Assembly (NCBI GenBank): GCA_003222935.1
Contig: QHXL01000204.1
Coordinates: 538 to 6,162, forward strand
Direction of reading: 5' to 3'
Origin: Acidobacteriota bacterium
Lineage (GTDB): Bacteria; Acidobacteriota; Blastocatellia; Pyrinomonadales; Pyrinomonadaceae
DNA length: 5,625 nt
In this document: positions 4,267-5,625 of the stretch, piece after piece
Position numbering within the stretch: the first letter of the stretch is position 1
Layout of the letters: every line of letters starts with the position of its first letter
Translations under genes and position numbers: made by a program
The notes under the pieces: model-generated
The model's input: the letters and a program-made list of their open reading frames with translations, nothing else
What the model was told of the DNA's origin: nothing
The model's database searches: none

Positions 4267-5625
4267 ATGAGAGTTTTGCCCCGGGTTTACCTACGAAAGC
4301 CGAAAACCGTGCGTCGTTTGTGGCGTCAGTCGAAGCGCCATCTTTCTGTCAGACGCGTCTATTATTTCGCTGAAGCCGCACTCTTTGTTGGTCTCTACTT
4401 CCTTACTTTCTCCGGAAGTCGTTTGAGATTCATCGATACATTCGGCCGACGAACGGATCTCCTTGTCTCACTGCTGTTGTTTACCGCATTTGTGCTGTTT
4501 CACGTCTACGCTAGAAAGTTCTTACTGCCAAAAATCGAGCGATACTATGAACCCGTCCCTTACGACGAACGAAAGATCTTTTTTGACCTCGGACAAGGCA
4601 CACAGCATGTGAGCAGCATCGATCAACTTTATCAACACCTCGCTGAACGAATTCGAAACGCACTCGAAGCGAGCAATGCGGCGATCTTTATTCGCGACGA
4701 CAACACCAACGACTTCCAGTTGCGCGTGCTATCGAAACAAGGTCGAACTCCCGACCTGGGATCTGACAAATGTGCGAATCAACGTCTAACGTTGAGCCGG
4801 CGAGCATTTGTTGTACGCAGGTTGATGAACCTTTCGACGCCGCTTGTCATTGAGTCGAGAGAGATCGAGACGTGGTCCCAGGCACTCAATTCATTACTAC
4901 CAGCAACACGCCAGGAGCGCGCCGGGGAGCACGATGTTCTTCGCACAATCAACGCGAGAATCCTCGTACAGATTCGTCAGAAAGACGAGCTTGTCGGAAT
5001 CCTTTCGTTTGGGCCGAGACGCGGTGAGTTTCAGTACTCCGCTGCTGACCGTGAGTTGTTGATGTCCATCGCTGCTCAACTCGCCCTCGTTATCGACAAC
5101 GCTCGCTTAACTGAAAGGCTGGTCGCGCAGGAGCGGATGCGTCGAGAACTCGCACTCGCGGCTGAAGTGCAACAACGCTTGCTGCCTGCTTGTCCTCCCT
5201 CCAATGTGGCGATGGAGGTCGCGGGTTTTTGCGAGCCCGCGCGTGGAGTAGGTGGCGATTATTACGACTTCATCAACTTCGATAACCGCGAGTTAGGGTT
5301 GGCAATCGCTGACGTTGCGGGAAAAGGGATGCCTGCGGCTTTGCTCATGTCGACAGTTCAAGCGACGCTGCGAAGTTTGACTGCGAGAAATGGTTCCACT
5401 GTTTCGCAAAGCAATGAACTGTCGTCCATCGTTGGCAAACTAAACCGACTTCTTTTCAATTCAACCAACGGTGAACACTACGTCACATTCTTCTACGCTA
5501 CGTTTGATCAGGCGACGCAGTGTCTAACTTACGTTAATGCCGGCCATAACCCGCCAATCTACTTGCAGGCCGATTCAGAAAGTGAAACTCGTGAATTAAC
5601 TTCGGGAGGTCTTGTTGCCGGGGCG
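4267..5625 (+). CDS. Membrane-anchored GAF-domain PP2C/SpoIIE-type serine phosphatase, 3' end missing (cut by right window edge)
   Basis: Predicted protein phosphatase of the RsbU/SpoIIE class, which dephosphorylates serine/threonine on partner proteins such as anti-sigma-factor antagonists. 453 residues are visible. Order: a basic cytoplasmic lead (1-31, rich in Arg/Lys), two membrane helices at about 32-48 and 64-81, a GAF sensory domain at about 114-283, a helical linker (281-307, likely coiled coil, ending AAEVQQRLLP), then the phosphatase domain with GGDYYDF (329-335), IADVAGKGMPAAL (347-359) and NAGHNPP (424-430). The probable metal-binding aspartates D331 and D349 are present; the C-terminal TDG-type motif lies beyond the edge. 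The start at 4267 is preferred because GGAG (4256-4259) is seven bases upstream; an ATG two codons earlier (4261) is too close to it. The ORF is blocked upstream by TGA at 4219. The substrate and sensed signal cannot be told; no anti-sigma partner gene is in the window. Confidence 0.93.
   Translation, partial: MRVLPRVYLRKPKTVRRLWRQSKRHLSVRRVYYFAEAALFVGLYFLTFSGSRLRFIDTFGRRTDLLVSLLLFTAFVLFHVYARKFLLPKIERYYEPVPYDERKIFFDLGQGTQHVSSIDQLYQHLAERIRNALEASNAAIFIRDDNTNDFQLRVLSKQGRTPDLGSDKCANQRLTLSRRAFVVRRLMNLSTPLVIESREIETWSQALNSLLPATRQERAGEHDVLRTINARILVQIRQKDELVGILSFGPRRGEFQYSAADRELLMSIAAQLALVIDNARLTERLVAQERMRRELALAAEVQQRLLPACPPSNVAMEVAGFCEPARGVGGDYYDFINFDNRELGLAIADVAGKGMPAALLMSTVQATLRSLTARNGSTVSQSNELSSIVGKLNRLLFNSTNGEHYVTFFYATFDQATQCLTYVNAGHNPPIYLQADSESETRELTSGGLVAGA

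Noticed and set aside
3897..4373. Two plus-strand frames (3897-4106 and 4110-4373)
   Set aside because: They overlap the 3' end of the small basic gene and the 5' end of the phosphatase gene out of frame, lack ribosome sites and resemble no protein.

Overview
The window looks like chromosomal DNA from a free-living bacterium with mid-range GC content (about half by eye, not counted). The gene set suggests Acidobacteriota, possibly the Blastocatellia/Pyrinomonadales side: a complete de novo NAD gene set, a membrane-anchored GAF-SpoIIE phosphatase, a GlsB-type membrane protein, a small basic protein of a widespread hypothetical type, and AAATGAC-type heptamer repeats between genes. This placement is an inference from gene style, not a proof. 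No phage, insertion sequence, CRISPR array, tRNA or rRNA was seen.

Positions 1-2867, all on the minus strand, hold the aspartate route to NAD in the transcription order nadC - nadA - nadB. NadB (L-aspartate oxidase, cut by the left edge) makes iminoaspartate. NadA (quinolinate synthase) condenses it with dihydroxyacetone phosphate to give quinolinate. NadC (quinolinate phosphoribosyltransferase) converts quinolinate and PRPP to nicotinate mononucleotide. The genes are probably co-transcribed, but the gaps are not empty. A near-perfect palindrome fills the 97-bp nadC-nadA gap. The 227-bp nadA-nadB gap carries two 39-bp arms that are perfect inverted copies of each other, each built of degenerate 7-bp repeats. 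A third, more degenerate heptamer array lies just upstream of nadC.

Positions 2868-3178 are non-coding. They contain a strong intrinsic terminator-like hairpin whose T-run reads on the plus strand although no plus-strand gene precedes it, and another hairpin just upstream of it. Positions 3179-3442 (minus) encode an 87-aa GlsB/YeaQ/YmgE-type three-helix membrane protein. A divergent 357-bp gap leads to a 50-aa very basic protein (3800-3952, plus) that resembles the arm-DNA-binding domain of tyrosine integrases but stands alone.

After a featureless gap of about 310 bp, a plus-strand gene (4267 to the right edge) encodes two membrane helices, a GAF domain and a PP2C/SpoIIE-type serine phosphatase domain, cut off before its C-terminal end. 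This is probably an environmental-signalling phosphatase of the RsbU class, unrelated in function to the NAD operon.

The most interesting material is non-coding: the heptamer arrays, the palindrome abutting nadC and facing the nadA ribosome-binding site, and the orphan terminator. The best protein candidate for novelty is the 50-aa stand-alone DNA-binding-like protein. I found no clear multi-gene undescribed system in the window.
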